In this document: positions 12,951 through 23,271 of the stretch, piece after piece
How the letters are laid out: every line of letters starts with the position of its first letter
Position numbering within the stretch: position 1 is the stretch's first letter
DNA from: Pardosa pseudoannulata
Lineage: Eukaryota; Arthropoda; Arachnida; Araneae; Lycosidae
Reading direction: 5' to 3'
Assembly (NCBI GenBank): GCA_032207245.1
Contig: CM063501.1
Location: forward strand, 57,421,893 to 57,485,892
Length of the DNA: 64,000 nucleotides
Made by a program: the position numbers and the translations under genes
Notes under the pieces: generated by a model
The model's database searches: none
Told to the model about the DNA's origin: nothing
What the model saw: only the letters and a program-made list of their open reading frames with translations

Positions 12951-12954
12951 AAAG

Positions 12955-13490
12955 GCACAGGGGAGCATGCAGGGGCTTTCTCATGCGATGCGTCGGTCTT
13001 CAGTTGGTGCAGAGGGTCAGGTAGAGTCTTTCCTCACGCGGTGAGTCGGTCCGGGTGTTCGGGCGTGCGGGACGAGTCGGTGCTGGTAGATTCTTGTCCC
13101 ACTTCTCTCGAATCCCGACTTCAACTCTTTTCCTTAACTTCGTTTCCAAACTCTTCACCTCGGTTCCAACGCCCCTTTTTTCTTCCTTTCCAATCGCTTG
13201 TTTTCGGGAAATTTTCCCACATCTGCATCCCCTTCGGGAGTGCAGGTGGGCTCATTAAAGTAGCCCCTTTTGTGCAAGCTGACATTAGTTTTAGCCCCTG
13301 CCCAGATAACTCATGGTTACATCTCTGTGCAAGCTTGACCGTTACGCTGCCATTCCATGATCTATACCATCTCTGCAGGGATTCCTAAACTTGACGTCAA
13401 CAATTGGAGTCCTAAATTCCTCTAGGAAAATCCTTCCACAGCTGTGCAAGCACTTGCAGATCACCGTGGGAAAGTACCTCGGTACAGGTA
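12955..13490. other. GC-rich, CpG-containing island of unknown origin
   Basis: This stretch is far richer in G+C than its surroundings and contains many CpG steps around 12985-13090, such as GTCGGTCCGGGTGTTCGGGC. Two related phrases, CTTTCTCATGCGATGCGTCGGTC-like and CTTTCCTCACGCGGTGAGTCGGTC-like, lie about 55 bp apart. A plus-strand frame of 115 codons spans 13041-13388. A possible acceptor (CTCTGCAG at about 13371-13378) and donor (CAGGTATAA at about 13486) frame a ~110-bp segment that stays open. It could be a gene's first exon or promoter, a fragment of a GC-rich mobile element, or transferred DNA. I recognise no protein family. Confidence 0.35.
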
Positions 13491-14655
13491 TAAAATCAAT
13501 TAAAGCTATTTACCAAACAAGAAAATCCTTATGTATTCTAGAAAGATTTTGTATGTATTGTGAGAGGTATGCATCAGTAGAAATGCTTAGTATGTTTGAA
13601 TTATAAAACTCATTAATGTAAAATGTACATTATTAAAAAATAAAATAGATGGGATTTATTGAATCCAAATTTATGACCAAAACTGAGATGTCAAAGATTC
13701 ATTATTTCACAGAAATGAGTACTTGAATCATCATACATATGCCGATTTATTTCAACATTCTTATGGTAATTTTCACATGTATATTACATACAGTAGTTGC
13801 GATGGACTAATAGTTTATCATATGAAATGATAATTCTTAAGTAACAATAAATTTGTCAACAAAAATTTAAACAAATGTTTGGAATTTATAAGTTAATATT
13901 TTGTCGTTTTCAATTGAACTCTCGCTAAATCTGAATCTCGCTAAATCTAACATCTGAATCGTGCTCATTGTCATAATCCTTTAAAGGAGGGGCATATATT
14001 TTCTAATTGCTACTTTACTACGTAAAAAAGCAAAATAACCATAAATTAATAAAATATACCAATTTTTCTGATTTAAACAAGAAATACTCATATATTTGAT
14101 TATGAAAGATTTTAGCGTTACACACTTTTACAGAAAATTCAATTGCAAAATCAAAGACTTAAAAGCTGCTGTAGTGACTAAAAAAACTATCATACATGAT
14201 TTAAAATCATGAAAATTTGATAATGGTGATTAGAAATCCTTTATTGAATTGGAAAAAAGTTTTTAATCTGTTACGAGAAGAATCAAAACTAGATATCTGT
14301 TATCAGCGTATCGATATTTCATGGAGATATACATGGCAGATTTAACGTTATTAATTTTTTTCCGAGAAAAAATTATCAATTTCTAAATACTTTTATATAT
14401 AAGGATTTGTCCTTAATTTTACTTTTCCATTCGTCGAAAAAAATTGCTGCGTATTACGAAAAAAATTTGAAAATTGATTTAAGTGTCTTGTAATTTAATA
14501 TCAATTTCACTTATGATTTTAAACAGTCTTATTTCCTTGTCAAATGAAGAAAATTGAAGTTTCTACAATTAAGTAAACTGAAGTTCGTATGTGTATAAGA
14601 GTTGTCTGTGTATATTTTGTACACAATTTGTGGGCAATTTTGTTTCATTTTTTTT
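13491..14655. other. Unassigned A+T-rich stretch
   Basis: Nothing beyond simple A+T-rich sequence is seen. The sequence just upstream of 14660 may include more of the decayed LINE, but matches become too weak to support. Confidence 0.4.
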
Positions 14656-14659
14656 ATCA

Positions 14660-15715
14660 AATAGAATGCAGTTTTATTTGAACGAAAAATATTATGAAAA
14701 ATATTTGGAGCTGTTAAACCTCCGAGTGGAACACATCGAGGAAAAGTCTCCAAAAACACGCTAAAGGTTTACTGTGTCAGTGGCCAAAGCGTTCTATGAT
14801 TTTTTACTTCACCCTTAGTCGACTAGAATGGAATACGGGAAATTCACCCTCGTTATTGTCCTGTTACTTCCGGTTATAAATAGATATATAAATTGATATT
14901 ATAGATTTTAATTTTTAATACACATAAAACTCGTCAAGTCTCGAAGATCATCATATTAGAAATAATGGATTCTAAAAGTACAAATAAAAATATTCTTTGA
15001 GAGACTTATTTATATTTTTTACGAAAGTCATCCAAGATATTTAAGTGGTGCAATTAGAGATACATCTGTTACCGCAAATGAAATACTTCGAAATAGAGAT
15101 TTACAAAGCCATGAAAAACTATCAGCGTCTTTGTGCCTCAGGGGATAGAGGTGCATCCCTCAATTAATGTTAGTCAAAGAGGGGTTCAGTGCCTAAACTA
15201 TCGACCTGACAATCCTACCGCAAAATTCCATGTGGGAAAGCACTGGCAGAAACATACATTACATCCAATTTCGGAGCGTTTTTTGGAGGTCAAAAATTGT
15301 ACGTGACAACTGCTTTGAAGACATCATCGGTTTGGCGGAATTGTAAGTGCGAACCGCTTAGAGGGTTAAAGAAAATAATGTATGGAGAATCCGCTATAAT
15401 CATGAACTATATTATAAATTTGGACAACCAAATATTGTGAAAACTATAAAAATCTATCAATTAAGGTAATTAGGACATATTTATAGATACAATGACTTAA
15501 ATCCAACAAAAAAAAAGATACATTTCAAAAAGTTGATGGAAAAAGGAAAAGAAGTAGACCAAACACCAGGTAGATTGATATGGTTGAGAAAACGCTGCAT
15601 GAAATTAGAGTCAACCAGTGGAGAACTGTGGCTGCGAATGGTTCCAGATGGGAGAAACTTTTAGAGACAGCCTTAGAGTATAGAAGGCTGTAGTGCTACA
15701 GAAGAAGAAGAAGAA
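14660..15715 (+). pseudogene. Decayed LINE ORF2 C-terminus, split by a MITE
   Basis: Two pieces of one non-LTR retrotransposon tail. The first (about 14660-14713) encodes a degraded match to LLTFERKILRKIFGAV, as also found at 43400. The second (15370-15693) encodes WRIRYNHELYYKF, then LR-stop-LGHIYRYND, then, after a frame change, RPNTR-stop-IDMVEKTLHE and NQWRTVAANGSRWEKLLETA before a natural stop at 15691. A (GAA)n tail follows at 15700-15715. These are typical of the extreme C-terminus of arthropod LINE reverse-transcriptase polyproteins. At least two in-frame stops and a frameshift show it is dead. The 656-bp gap between the pieces is exactly a TTAA-flanked MITE. Confidence 0.85.
14718..15365. 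mobile_element. TTAA MITE inserted in the LINE
   Basis: TTAA duplications lie at 14714-14717 and 15366-15369, exactly where the LINE reading is interrupted: LINE sequence coding KIFGAV ends at the left TTAA and resumes with GAGAATAATG-like sequence after the right one. The ends are ACCTCCGAGTGGAACACA and, read inward from the right, CCCTCTAAGCGGTTCGCA. They agree at 11 of 18 positions, mostly differing by transitions. The interior (648 bp) codes for nothing. The LINE break gives independent proof of the boundaries. Confidence 0.75.
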
Positions 15716-16126
15716 TGCAGTTTAAACAGTTAAGTTATAAGGAAGATATGATAGAAAGAACCAACAGTGATGCATCTGTGATTAAGTTGTGACGTATATG
15801 AAACTTTCCTAAACACTGCCTTTCTATGACAGGAAAAAACCGTGGGATTTCTGTAAATAAAAAGGAGAAAAAGAATATTTTAATAAGGTAGACTAGGAAT
15901 ACAGAATAAATATATATTTATAACGCTCAAAAGTGAAAGAAGAGATTTCGAGATAAAAAGGCAGCTGCAATCGAATGTACATTCCCGGTAAAATGTTTCC
16001 TTTCTTGTCTACTGCCGAGGACTGAGATAAGTACAAACAGCTTGCTGTTATGTTAGGATAAAAAAGAGGTGAGAAAAAACCAAAATGTTGTGCACCTTTG
16101 TTTCTTATTATTATTACCATTAAACT
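15716..16126. other. Unassigned stretch between LINE and Tigger-like element
   Basis: No gene is supported. A phrase at about 15721, GTTTAAACAGTTAAGTTATA, recurs imperfectly at about 17472 as GTTTAAACAGTTAAGTATAA, outside the Tigger element and its array. The meaning is unclear. Confidence 0.4.
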
Positions 16127-16885
16127 TACCGTATATTTCCACGTATAAGGCGACCTTCAGATAAGACAAGGTATAAATTTTCAGCCAATTTTTACAATTT
16201 TAGCATATATCCGCCATAAAAGGCGACCCCAAAATTCTCATTAATATTGTAATGCGTAGATATACGGAACTAACAAATTTTATTTTTTAGCACCTTTCAA
16301 CACTAAAATTTCCTTGGGACGGAATAATACCAACATTGCTGTCATACCGGGTGGTTTAACTTCAGTGCTACAACTTTTAGATGTCTCACTTAATAAACCA
16401 TTCAAAGGCAATATGCTTGAAGAATGGAATGAATGGATGAGTAGTGACGAAAAGTAGTATACAAAAGGTAGAACTATGCGGTCAGGGTCACTTGATATGA
16501 TATATGTACTTTTGTCCTCAAATCATGGGAAAAAGTGGAAACAGTGATAAAATCTTTTAAAAAGTGTGGGATTTCTAATGTTATGGATGACACTGAGGAC
16601 GATATGTTATGGGATTCTGATGACGACGCAGAATTTGACTCATTAGGTACAGAATGGGACCCATATGATGAACTCGACAATGAAAGTGAGAATGTACTTG
16701 AACCCTCAGGTGATGAATGCGAGGATTTTGAACGATTTTAAAAAATTGGTGAGTGACTTGATTCATTTTATAATGATGTTTTGCAATCGACATATTTATT
16801 TGTACCTGTCGTATAAGAAGATGTCGGATTTTGGGAGGTCATTTTTAATTTTTAATTATCTCCTTATACGCCGAAATATATGGTA
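16127..16885 (+). mobile_element. Internally deleted Tigger/pogo-like DNA transposon
   Basis: Terminal inverted repeats: the left end reads CCGTATATTTCCACGTATAA and the right end, read inward, CCATATATTTCGGCGTATAA, with 19 of 22 positions alike. Both are flanked by the TA duplication expected of Tc1/mariner/pogo transposons. It retains only the last part of a DDE transposase gene (16329-16740), so about half or more of the autonomous element has been lost. A tandem array starting immediately after it contains its right terminus in each unit. Confidence 0.85.
16329..16740 (+). pseudogene. Tigger/pogo-family DDE transposase, C-terminal remnant
   Basis: Frame one reads TNIAVIPGGLTSVLQLLDVS then LNKPFKGN and EEWNEWMSSDEK before an in-frame stop. 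A shifted frame continues VIKSFKKCGISNVMDDTEDD and an Asp/Glu-rich tail to the stop at 16741. In the pogo/Tigger family the Asp of the LDVSLNKPF-type block is the last catalytic acidic residue; it is kept here, while the usual Pro before it (QPLD) is Leu. The acidic tail with TEDDM-W is typical of these invertebrate transposases. Internal stops and a frameshift make it non-functional. The N-terminal DNA-binding domain and first catalytic residues are absent. Confidence 0.85.
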
Positions 16886-17408
16886 GTTGCTATTGCTCAT
16901 AATCTTACCCTTAGTTATTTTTGATGACAGAAACGGAACAAAAAACATCACAAGACTGAGGGTAACCAACGAGCTTTGCCTGGAGGGTAACGAGAAGGGG
17001 ATCGTTGCAAAGGGGTTCTGCAAAGGTCTTAAAATTATCTTCTTATACGCGGAAGTATATGGTAGTTGCTATTGTCCATAATCTTACCCTTAGTTATTTT
17101 CAATGACAGAAACGGAACAAAAAACATCACAGTTTTCAGTATTGAGGATAACCAACGAGCTTTGAATGGAGGGTAACGAGAAGGGGATCGTTGCAAAGGT
17201 GTTCTGCAAAGGTCTTAAAATTATCTTCTTATACGCAGAAATATATGGTAGTTGCTATTGTTCATAATCTTACCCTTAGTTATTTTCGATGACAGAAACA
17301 GAACAAAAGACATCATAGTTTTCAGGGCTGTGGGTAACCAACGATATTTGCTTGGAGGGTAACGAGAAGGGGATCGTTGCAAAGGGATTCTGCAAAGGTC
17401 TTAAAATT
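16886..17408. repeat. ~180-bp tandem array carrying the Tigger right terminus
   Basis: Three units: 16886-17064, 17065-17250 and a partial 17251-17408. Each full unit is about 155 bp of comparatively GC-rich sequence (GAGGGTAACGAGAAGGGGAT, GTTGCAAAGG) followed by about 27 bp closely matching the Tigger right end (CTTATACGC.GAA.TATATGGTA). The final unit lacks this terminus and runs into unrelated sequence. Confidence 0.9.
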
Positions 17409-19263
17409 TAATACGAATTCCACTCAGTGTTTTGGAAAATTTCAGTTCAGTTTTCAATTAAGTAGGTTGAGGTTTAAACAGTTAAGTATAATGAAGGTCA
17501 CATGCAAATAGGAAGGATTCTCTATACGTCCAGAAGTTTGATAAATGTTTTTAATCCTGAGAAGTTTCTGCGTAAGTGTTGTGGTTTGTATTCTTGTTAT
17601 TCGTGTATATTATTGTATTCAATGCATCCACGGTTAAATTATTTCTCCTTATTTTATGTCTCGAAATGATAAAAAGGAAAGTTTTATGCTTCACAAATAT
17701 TTGCTTCTGAAAGTTATATTAAATACTTCCATATTAACCTCGAAAACTACATACAAGGAAAAATTTATGAGGGAAGATAATTTAAAATTATCTTAAAACA
17801 ATAACCAATAACAACCATAATGCTACACTTTAAACGATAATATTTAAAATGAGATAAATTTTCAAAGATCAACATTACTGGTTTGTATTTAGCTACTGTA
17901 TGATTAGGCCTCATGAGACAAAGTAATTGACTGTAGCACTCGAAACTAACCATTTCTTTAGCTCTTGTCTTAAATATATGTTTAGGCTTATTCTAATTCG
18001 ATTCTGATATCGATTTCAGGTTTGAGTAATCGGAGTTGGGTTTTATTTGCTGTATCGGAATTAGCAAAGTTTAGAAAGACGTTTCTCTATTATATAAGCA
18101 CTTTCTTTAATTTGTTTATGAATTTTGCAAACATAAATCCACTAATGAAGAATAAATTATTTTTACATATATAGATTGCATAGTGTTAGTCACCTACATT
18201 TATGGATAGTTACGTAGATGTTTTAGAAATATAAAAGAAGCCACACCCTTCTGTCATTTAAGCAAGTAAAATGACCACAAACAAATAAATAATTTCATGA
18301 ATTAATATTATACACCATGGTTAAGAAATAGAATCATATTGTGATGTACTAATTATAAGTGATATAAACTTTGAGAAATACTTATTTAATGGAAGAACCA
18401 TTGTAGCAATTTTCTAATAAATTAAACTAGACAGACAGGTATTTTCCAAGAAACAAAATGGTGGATGAAATATTGGATCAGAATTCGCAGATTGCGTTGC
18501 ATGCAGCGTATTCTGTTTTTATTTTCCGACTGCATATTAAGAAGAAGAGGAACTAATTAATTAATTGTGCAATGGGTGAATCTAGTTTGAAAAATAAACA
18601 CGTATATCAGCTCTACTAAATGATTATAAAACATCTTTATGATGGTAATTAGGATAGCGTGATACTCTTTCTTCTGAGCAAACACCTACAACTTATAATG
18701 GGCTTGGATTTTGAACACAGCTATGCTATGAAAAGCGTATGTATAATTAAATGAAAGTATGTGTTCTTGTATAATTTTTATCATTTGCTCGAAAATTAAT
18801 AGTGAGCTGAGGCTGTATTTTCCTGAAGAATGGAAGAGTACTCCAGGAAAATGGATGGTTCTTTTTAGTTTCAAGTTATTGTTTCTGTTTCGGAATGTAA
18901 ACTTTAAAATTCAAAATTTCAAGAACATACTTTTAATGAATGCGTTTTAACGTTTATGTATGCTACCGTCGAAAGTTTTAAAATGAATTTATTCACTTCC
19001 CTCTATAAATCACGAGAAAAAATAAATTGTTTTTCTTTAATAAACTAATTAAAATTAACATTAATGAAAACATGCAGATATATTTTCATATATAATCTCA
19101 ACCAGCATTATTTTAGATATCATTTCTTGAACTAGTTTGTGGCAAAATACTACCAATATTATTTTGATTTAGACTTTTATTAGAATGATTTACAATATAG
19201 TAGCATTGTGAAGTAACTATAGCTAAAAATATACGGGGTCATTTAAATCTTAAATGAAAACAA
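17409..19263. other. Unassigned A+T-rich stretch
   Basis: No repeats or coding regions are supported. Open frames of about 60 codons at 17765-17953 and 18686-18950 overlap on opposite strands and have no motifs. Confidence 0.5.
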
Positions 19264-19914
19264 TGTACATATATTATTACAATGTACATGGACATATATC
19301 TATTTATCTATATGGTTATATATTTATGTGTATATATATGTATAAGTATAGCATGTATGTAATATATCAAAATTATTTAACTTTAATATTTCCTTAAAAA
19401 CCTCCTCTCTCCCATTCTAATTCCTTAAAATCTTTTTCCCAGCCTCTAAATGTCTTAATCAAAGGACTGTCCTCGACTTAAAATTCTTTCAATACATTTC
19501 TCAAAACTTTCTGTCCTATAGATGTAAATGTTCTGCCTATTCAACACGTTTTCCAGCTGTCGCCGGCAAATGGCTTCACGTTTTTTCTGATCTTAACAGT
19601 TTAATTCGCCCAGTTTCTTGCCCCTTGGGGAAATTCTTCCTGTCTCTGTTCGAGCAGAGGGATTTTTGTGTATTTCTTTTGTCTGTCGTTGAATAGTAAA
19701 GATTCCATTTTAGCAGCTCTAAAATAAAGTTTTAATTAGAGTTGTATAGTTCTGCTGTCCGACTGTATTTTTATTACTGATAAACTGATTAGACTCTCCT
19801 TGTCTAGTAGCCCTGGCAAGCAGAAACAATAGGGGCTGCATAATTATTGTGATTAGGGGGAAATAATTTTTACATGTATATATGCATATATATCTACATA
19901 AATATATATATGTG
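19264..19914 (+). mobile_element. Microsatellite-flanked dispersed repeat, copy 1
   Basis: A ~510-bp core (19363-19870) is bordered by a TA/CA-type microsatellite on each side (19264-19362 and 19871-19914). The core is homologous, in opposite orientation, to 45673-46158. Shared blocks include CCCAGCCTCTAAATGTCTTA, TCGCCGGCAAATGGCT and GATTTTTGTGT, in the same order. In both copies the microsatellites begin at the core ends with ACATGTA/ACATAC-like sequence. A mobile or amplified unit is implied; its class is unknown. Confidence 0.75.
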
Positions 19915-20270
19915 CAGTAACCCCAAAAGTAATAAGATATACACTTTGAAAGTATTTCATAAAAAAGAAACCAAATTTTCTTAAACACAACAAAGTTTTC
20001 TGCTGATGATAGTTTTGTCCAGTCTAAAGGGAATTACGAACAGCTGTAAATATTTAAATGACCAGTGGGACTACAAACCATACTTTATTGTCTTAATTGA
20101 CTTTATAGCTTCGTAACCATTCAACCATCCTTAAGGCAGTATTGTTTTATATTCAAGAATTTGTATAGGATCAACCAAAGTCTTGTTACCTTGAGGGTAA
20201 AATGTATTTCATATTTCGTTGACACTTAAGGAAAGATTGCTCCTAACATGGATAAATGATGACATATTAT

Positions 20271-20587
20271 CCCAGATAGCATGGATGCTTGCATCAAGTT
20301 TGATTTTTTCTGGATAATATCTCGTCATAGCAAATTTGAAGTGACAAACTTGCAGCAAAACTCCTCCAAGTTAGACGGAACTTAAAGCGACCACTCCTTA
20401 GCAACGCTAATTTGCTGCAAAAAGGGTGGCAACCTTGTCATGACAACCTTAAAGCAAGAGAAAATTCTTAGACTTGCTGCAGTATTGTTTCAAACTTACA
20501 AACTTGTCATGCTGAATTTGGTACAAGTTGCATTCCTGCAAAGCAAGACTGCTGCAAGTTTGTTGCAAACTACATTTGTTATCTGGG
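20271..20587 (+). mobile_element. 317-bp TIR element, copy 1
   Basis: The ends are CCCAGATAGCA and, read inward from the right, CCCAGATAACA, a terminal inverted repeat of about 11 bp with one difference. The interior is full of short inverted and direct motifs (CTTGCTGCA, AAACTTGCAGCA, TTGTCATGACAA). A diverged copy lies on the minus strand at 56484-56804, matching along its whole length. The flanks read AT on both sides, possibly a 2-bp duplication. No transposase is present. The superfamily is uncertain. Confidence 0.8.
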
Positions 20588-20589
20588 AT

Positions 20590-21880
20590 GAGGCATTGAG
20601 TTGTGATCTACTGCTCAAAATACTGCTAATTTATTCAGTCTGTAAACATCGAGTATAAGATCAACAAGTATTAAAAATAATTGCTTTTTGATGGTAGAGT
20701 ACTCATATTTTATCGATACACTTGAGGAAAACCTGTTAAAACTCCTAGTCTCTTTGGAGGATGACATAATTCGTCACATTCAGTTATGATTTACTACTCA
20801 AAACACTGTAAATTTAGTCTTATACACTATGGATAAGATATACAAGTTTAGGAAAAGGCTAAAAAGTTGCTATTTTAGAGTAGAGTTTTCATATTTTGTT
20901 CACATTTGCAGAAAAATCAGTTAAGACATCAAACTTGTTTAGAGGATGTCAAAACTAGTTACATTCAGTTTTGACTGCTCGAGACAGAACTAATTTTTTC
21001 AGTCATTAAACACTGATGCAAAAGGAGAAAATAATGAAAAGGCTTGCTCTTTTAATGATATTTATTTTTATATTTCGTTCAAACTTGAGAAAACCAGAGA
21101 AAACTGTTATTAATTTTTAGAGAATGATAGTAACATTCTGCCATGATTTGCCACTTGAAACGTAGTTCTTGTTATTCAGTCAGACAACACCGATGATAAA
21201 GAGGACAAAAGGGCAAGATGATAAAGAGGACAAGGGTGTTGCTTCTTTTAAGGTCAGAGTGCTCATTTGAGTGAATTCAGGTAAAAAGCCTAGTAGTTTG
21301 TTGTTGTTGTTGCTCATACCACTTGGACAAACCAAGCACGATTGAGCCTGTAGGCTATTGGATTTAAATTGAAGGGGAGCGCCTTTCGTTTTAATGAACA
21401 CCGTTAAGGTGAAAGAACGACTTTGCTCAAGTGGGTCCTCGTAATTTTGAAGCAGGGATCCAGCAGAAGACTTGGACTGCGACCCCCAGAGGTATTTATT
21501 GAGAGAACATGGAGGACATTGTGACCACAAACATATTTTACGTATCCCAGTCACCTTTAATGACCAGGGCTGATCTTAAGTCAGCTGAACCCGAAACCTC
21601 CCAGTTAGGAGACCGCTGCCTTTGTCGACTGAGCTACCGCGGTTTACCTAGTATGGTAGAATGATGATATACTTTGTCACAATCAGTTATGATTCTCTGT
21701 TGAAGATAAGATTTTTTCTTATCTAATCTGTAAATACTAAGGATAAAATGAATAAGCAATGGAATTGTATCTTTTGAGAGCAGAGTGCTTCTATTTCGTC
21801 TAACCTTCTGGAAAACCAGTTAAAACTTATTATATTTGGATGATGACATAACCAAGAAAATTTTGTTATTTTATACCGTT
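20590..21880. repeat. Old ~185-bp tandem repeat, interrupted by a SINE
   Basis: Diverged units begin near 20600, 20785, 20970 and 21145, and the array resumes at about 21660-21860 after the SINE. Recurring phrases are CAGTTATGATT.CTACTC, ATTCAGTC.GTAAACA, AAAACCAGTTAAAAC and AGGATGACATAA. A small direct duplication (GATAAAGAGGACAA) lies at about 21194-21233. No coding potential is seen. Confidence 0.7.
21296..21646 (-). mobile_element. tRNA-derived SINE with (CAA)n tail
   Basis: On the minus strand the element starts with a tRNA-like head containing CGCGGTAGCTCAGTCGAC (A-box region), GCGGTCTCCTAACTGGGAG (an arm like that of tRNA with anticodon CCT) and GGTTTCGGGTTCAGCTG (a B-box-like region). 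A body of about 270 bp ends in (CAA)n at about 21298-21312. Direct repeats CCTAGTA flank it (21289-21295 and 21647-21653). It sits inside a unit of the surrounding tandem repeat, whose other units show CCTAGTCT uninterrupted at the same place (about 20744). The 124-codon frame inside it is not a gene. Confidence 0.85.
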
Positions 21881-22102
21881 TAAAATGTAGCTTTTTTATT
21901 CAGTCGATAAAGGTGGACCTATATGTATACCTGAATGAACCTTTATTTATATAACTATTTATTAAACTAAATTTCTTTAATTCATTTATAAAATTTAAAT
22001 TTATGCACACACACGCAAAGAAAAATAAATAAAATAAGCGCCGTTGGCTGACTGAGCGGAAGGAGAGAAACGAGTAATGTTTGGTGTCTTAAGTGTTGTT
22101 AA

Positions 22103-22448
22103 CCCCTTAATGTGCACGCTCGAGTTAACTAGGGCGGGCTAGACTGGCCAAATTGTGCACACTCGAGATAATTCTAGCGACCTTGTACTTTTGCAGATAT
22201 TGAACTGTGTTTTGTGCAAAAAGAGATTGCAAAAGAAAAAGGAAAAGAAAAGAGAGACGTTACATGTAATATAACAATATTCCACTATTTTTTGCAATGT
22301 TATCAAAATCCAAAATTGCAATAACAATTTTGATTATTTTTGTATTTTTGTAATTTTCTTTGCAAGACAACGTTCTAAATTGTGTTTTTTATATTAAAAA
22401 AATTGATTTTTTTGCCGGCCTTTTTTATAAAAACTGAGCATTAAAGGG
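22103..22448. mobile_element. TTAA MITE, 346 bp
   Basis: The left flank is TTAA (22099-22102) and the right flank is CTAA (22449-22452), probably a mutated TTAA. The ends CCCCTTAATGTGCACG and, read inward from the right, CCCTTTAATGCTCAGT form an inverted repeat. A solo, similar end (CCCTAAGATGCACGAG after TTAA) lies at about 23146 without a partner. The interior is non-coding. Confidence 0.7.
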
Positions 22449-22599
22449 CTAATACTATTTTGTGCTTTTTCAGAAAATATTACAAAAATATTGTTTATTT
22501 CAGGTACGTAAAAAAACATGCTCTTTCTTTACTATGTAAATGAAAACTGGAATAAAATAAAAGATTCAACAATTGTAAACAGTTTTGATTAAGATAGTT

Positions 22600-23070
22600 G
22601 ACTGAATAATTTGATTGAATGTATACAGTTGACTTGAACATAAATTTTCATTCTAAAAATGTAATTATTTTTTTCTCGATATAATACGAAATAAGGTGTT
22701 AATTGATTAAGTACGCAATAATAAACACTTTTGGTGACGATCTGAATATATATAGTTGACTTCAACAAAAATTTTCTTTTTTTAAATACATAGTTATTAT
22801 TTTTACAATATAATACAAAACAAGATGTTAATTGATTAAGTACACAATAGTAAGCAATTTTGTTTGACAATATGAATGTATATAGTTGACTTAATACAAA
22901 TTTTCTTTGTTAAAAATATAGTTATTTTTTACAAAATACTACGAAACAAGATGTTATCTGATTAAGTACACAATAGTAAAATAATTTGGTTGACTATTTG
23001 AATCTATATAGTTGACATAAACATAAATTTCCTTTGTTATAGTATGTTTTTATTTTTTACAATCGAAAAC
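22600..23070. repeat. ~126-bp tandem repeat, four units
   Basis: The phrase ATATAGTTGACTT (or a close variant) recurs near 22622, 22750, 22877 and 23004. Other shared blocks are TTAATTGATTAAGTAC and ACAATAGTAA. Units are diverged by small substitutions and indels. The 93-codon minus-strand frame through it encodes the repeated peptide VYYCVLNQLT, which only reflects the DNA repeat. Confidence 0.85.
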
Positions 23071-23271
23071 AAAGTATTAATTACTTAAATACTTTTTATG
23101 AGTCATTTCTTTTCCACCTATATAATTTTTAATTAATTCTTAACCCTAAGATGCACGAGTTTAGTAATCCTTAAACCAATATTAAACTGCAGAATATATC
23201 TTGGCTCCCTTTAATAATTTTAAAACTTTTAATAATAAAATAATAAAGTAATTATGCTCTTTTTACATTAA

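Noticed and set aside
13041..13388. 115-codon frame in the GC-rich island as a gene
   Set aside because: The length is unremarkable for G+C-richer DNA, overlapping frames are also open, and no family is recognised; kept only as an island of unknown origin.
15721..17490. Direct repeat GTTTAAACAGTTAAGT around the Tigger region as a target duplication
   Set aside because: The two sites do not abut any element boundary; the Tigger element has its own TA duplication at 16127 and 16885.
21572..21643. Functional tRNA gene on the minus strand
   Set aside because: The T arm and acceptor stem do not close, and the sequence is the head of a SINE with target duplications.
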